A stretch of 64,000 nucleotides of DNA, from assembly GCA_913009825.1 (NCBI GenBank), contig CAJVYQ010000002.1, forward strand, positions 1-64,000. The letters are read 5' to 3'. The notes below the pieces were generated by a model. That model was not told the DNA's origin. It worked only from the letters and a program-made list of their open reading frames with translations, and did not search any database. Below, piece by piece: positions 62,809 through 64,000 of this stretch (position 1 is the stretch's first letter; every line of letters begins with the position of its first letter). Source of the DNA: an uncultured Deferribacteres bacterium (GTDB lineage: Bacteria > Zhuqueibacterota > JdFR-76 > DREG01). A program made the translations under genes and the position numbers.

Positions 62809-63666
62809 TTATTGTTTAGCTGAATCCGGTTCAACTAATCTATGTACATTCTGCATATTTATTTCAATGTTCTTCGTATCTTTAAGTGAAACTAAGAGCT
62901 CCTGATAATGTTCCGAATACCAGTCTTCCTGCAGACGCTGTTTAATGATATCTTTTACCAATTGAAAATCCTGTACCGTTCCGGGAGCCGCTTTTTTCTC
63001 CAATTTAAAAACGATGTACCCGCTGGAAGAAGTTACCGGACCGTAAACCCTGCCCGGTTTTAATTGAACGAGAATCTTTTTAATTTCCGGGATCACTTTT
63101 TCAATGGGAAGGTAACCACTGTCCCATTTTTTGTTTAAAACGATGGCCGGATGATTTTTTTCAACAATCTCTGCAAAACCCTTCCCTTTTCGGATTTCCC
63201 GTAAGAATGCCAACGCAGACTTTCTTTTGTTACAAATCAAATAAGAATATTTGTATTCTGTTTCAGACCACGCGAAATCATCCATATTTTCATTATAATA
63301 TTCCAACAGCCGTTGCTCCGAAATTTCCGGAATGTTTTTCATTTCTTCATCAAGGTAATAATTTATGATGATTGATCTTCTGATCTTTTTCATCTCTTCC
63401 TGTATTTCAGGTTTGCCGGCAAACCCCTTGCTAATTGCCGTCTGAAATAAAATTTCTTCATCAATCCAACGATGAATCAAATTTTCCAACTCCGCTTCGT
63501 TTTCCAGTTTGTCCGGGGTAATGCCAAAAACAGTGGCAAAATCCTCAGTTTTTAATATACTGTTTCCTACTTTGGCAATAACGGAGTTTTCAGTTTGTGG
63601 AGAATGACATGAAAAAACAAACAGCGAAATGAAAAGCAAAAAAAGAGTTTTTTGATTAATCTGCAA
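62809..63666 (-). CDS. parvulin-type peptidyl-prolyl isomerase lipoprotein
   Basis: A 285-residue exported protein with a lipoprotein-like signal: FLLFISLFVFSC gives a lipobox with the acceptor Cys. A SurA-N-like helical part follows, then a parvulin domain (about 150-245) with YKYSYLICNKRKSALAFLRE and PGRVYGPVTSSSGYIVFKLE. It probably folds outer-membrane proteins with SurA downstream. The start is uncertain: TTG at 63666 has AAGGGA upstream and gives a normal signal, while TTG at 63720 gives 18 more residues without a good site. Confidence 0.85.
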   Translation of the reverse strand: MQINQKTLFLLFISLFVFSCHSPQTENSVIAKVGNSILKTEDFATVFGITPDKLENEAELENLIHRWIDEEILFQTAISKGFAGKPEIQEEMKKIRRSIIINYYLDEEMKNIPEISEQRLLEYYNENMDDFAWSETEYKYSYLICNKRKSALAFLREIRKGKGFAEIVEKNHPAIVLNKKWDSGYLPIEKVIPEIKKILVQLKPGRVYGPVTSSSGYIVFKLEKKAAPGTVQDFQLVKDIIKQRLQEDWYSEHYQELLVSLKDTKNIEINMQNVHRLVEPDSAKQ

Positions 63667-63713
63667 CTTTATTTTTCCCTTTCCTTCATAAACAACTGTT
63701 TCAAAATAAAAAA

Positions 63714-64000
63714 TTACCAATCAATCCCGTGTAATGCTGTTTCCAGGGCTTTGGGGTACGTTTGTACCGGAATTTGTTTTCGCAAGCGAGCCATCCATTC
63801 TTTGTTGAGTTTATCCAGGTTTTCTTTACGATACCGGCCCATAACTGCCGATTTCGCCTCTTTAAATGTTTTAACCTTTTCTTCTTCCCTGCTGAGGACT
63901 TTTATGATAGAATAGTTCCCGCCGGATTTAATGGGACCACGAATTTCCCCAACTTTCATTTCCAGCGCATTTTTTCCCAACGCACCGTAACTTTTAGCAT
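63714..64000 (-). CDS. C-terminal part of another parvulin-type foldase, cut by the window edge
   Basis: The last 94 codons of a minus-strand gene that continues beyond the right edge. ALEMKVGEIRGPIKSGGNYSIIKVLSREEE is a parvulin C-terminal half, followed by a charged helix RYRKENLDKLNKEWMARLRKQ. It precedes two other parvulin-type genes on the same strand and overlaps the region upstream of the next one, so the three form one operon. Confidence 0.85.
   Translation of the reverse strand, partial: AKSYGALGKNALEMKVGEIRGPIKSGGNYSIIKVLSREEEKVKTFKEAKSAVMGRYRKENLDKLNKEWMARLRKQIPVQTYPKALETALHGIDW

Overview
The window looks like a chromosomal segment from a thermophile-like or anaerobe-like member of the FCB superphylum, most probably near Calditrichota/KSB1. 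This placement is inferred from gene content, not from a marker-gene tree. The supporting features are OmpA proteins with thrombospondin type 3 repeats, a DUF4954 gene next to nagB, a DUF4175/DUF4159 cluster, a single-chain glycyl-tRNA synthetase, and an Ino1-type inositol phosphate synthase paired with a CDP-alcohol phosphatidyltransferase. Strong GGAGG-type ribosome binding sites and TTGACA/TATAAT-like promoters argue against a typical Bacteroidota. Most genes lie on the minus strand in long, tightly packed or overlapping operons.

Layout. Positions 1-1560 are AT-rich and gene-poor: a cut-off exported protein, a 120-bp MITE with a 6-bp target duplication, a second inverted repeat and one small unknown gene. 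Positions 1602-10288 hold a divergent transketolase-like enzyme, a zinc-finger protein, DUF72, a flavin reductase, an S4 RNA-binding protein, endonuclease IV, a ferritin-like diiron protein, a cupin and a Na+/H+ antiporter. Positions 10289-14276 hold an HAD phosphatase fused in frame to a charged coiled-coil protein, then pyruvate phosphate dikinase. A minus-strand operon covers 24646-14355: aldehyde dehydrogenase, lysine 6-aminotransferase, rsmI, CDP-alcohol phosphatidyltransferase, inositol phosphate synthase, MATE, tmk, S41 protease and TauE. Two envelope proteins sit at 25276-28239. A nine-gene housekeeping operon runs from 38778 down to 28304 (EnvC-like, holB, ricT-like, metG, tatD, rsmA, mgtE, recO, glyS). 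Positions 38944-45597 carry a cyclic-nucleotide-binding protein, an AI-2E family permease and an amino-sugar recycling block (nagB, DUF4954, anmK, an N-acetylglucosamine-kinase-like gene). trpB2 and bioY follow, then a patatin-barrel protein, a low-GC DUF433 cassette, yjbQ, an envelope cluster (52184-61342) and three consecutive parvulin-type foldases at the right edge.

The most striking regulatory element is upstream of trpB2. A consensus-like promoter sits at the bioY stop codon. It is followed by a 32-codon leader peptide with six Trp codons in a nine-codon stretch, two mutually exclusive pairing regions, and a strong terminator directly before trpB2. This is a complete classical trp-type transcription attenuator, and it ties the TrpB2 paralogue to tryptophan supply.

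Other items worth a second look are the MITE, the transketolase with a Glu at the metal-binding Asp position, the phosphatase fusion with a strong internal ribosome binding site, the DUF433 gene with a non-canonical partner, the nested hairpin element between the inositol synthase and MATE genes, and a small family of eroded intergenic repeats.
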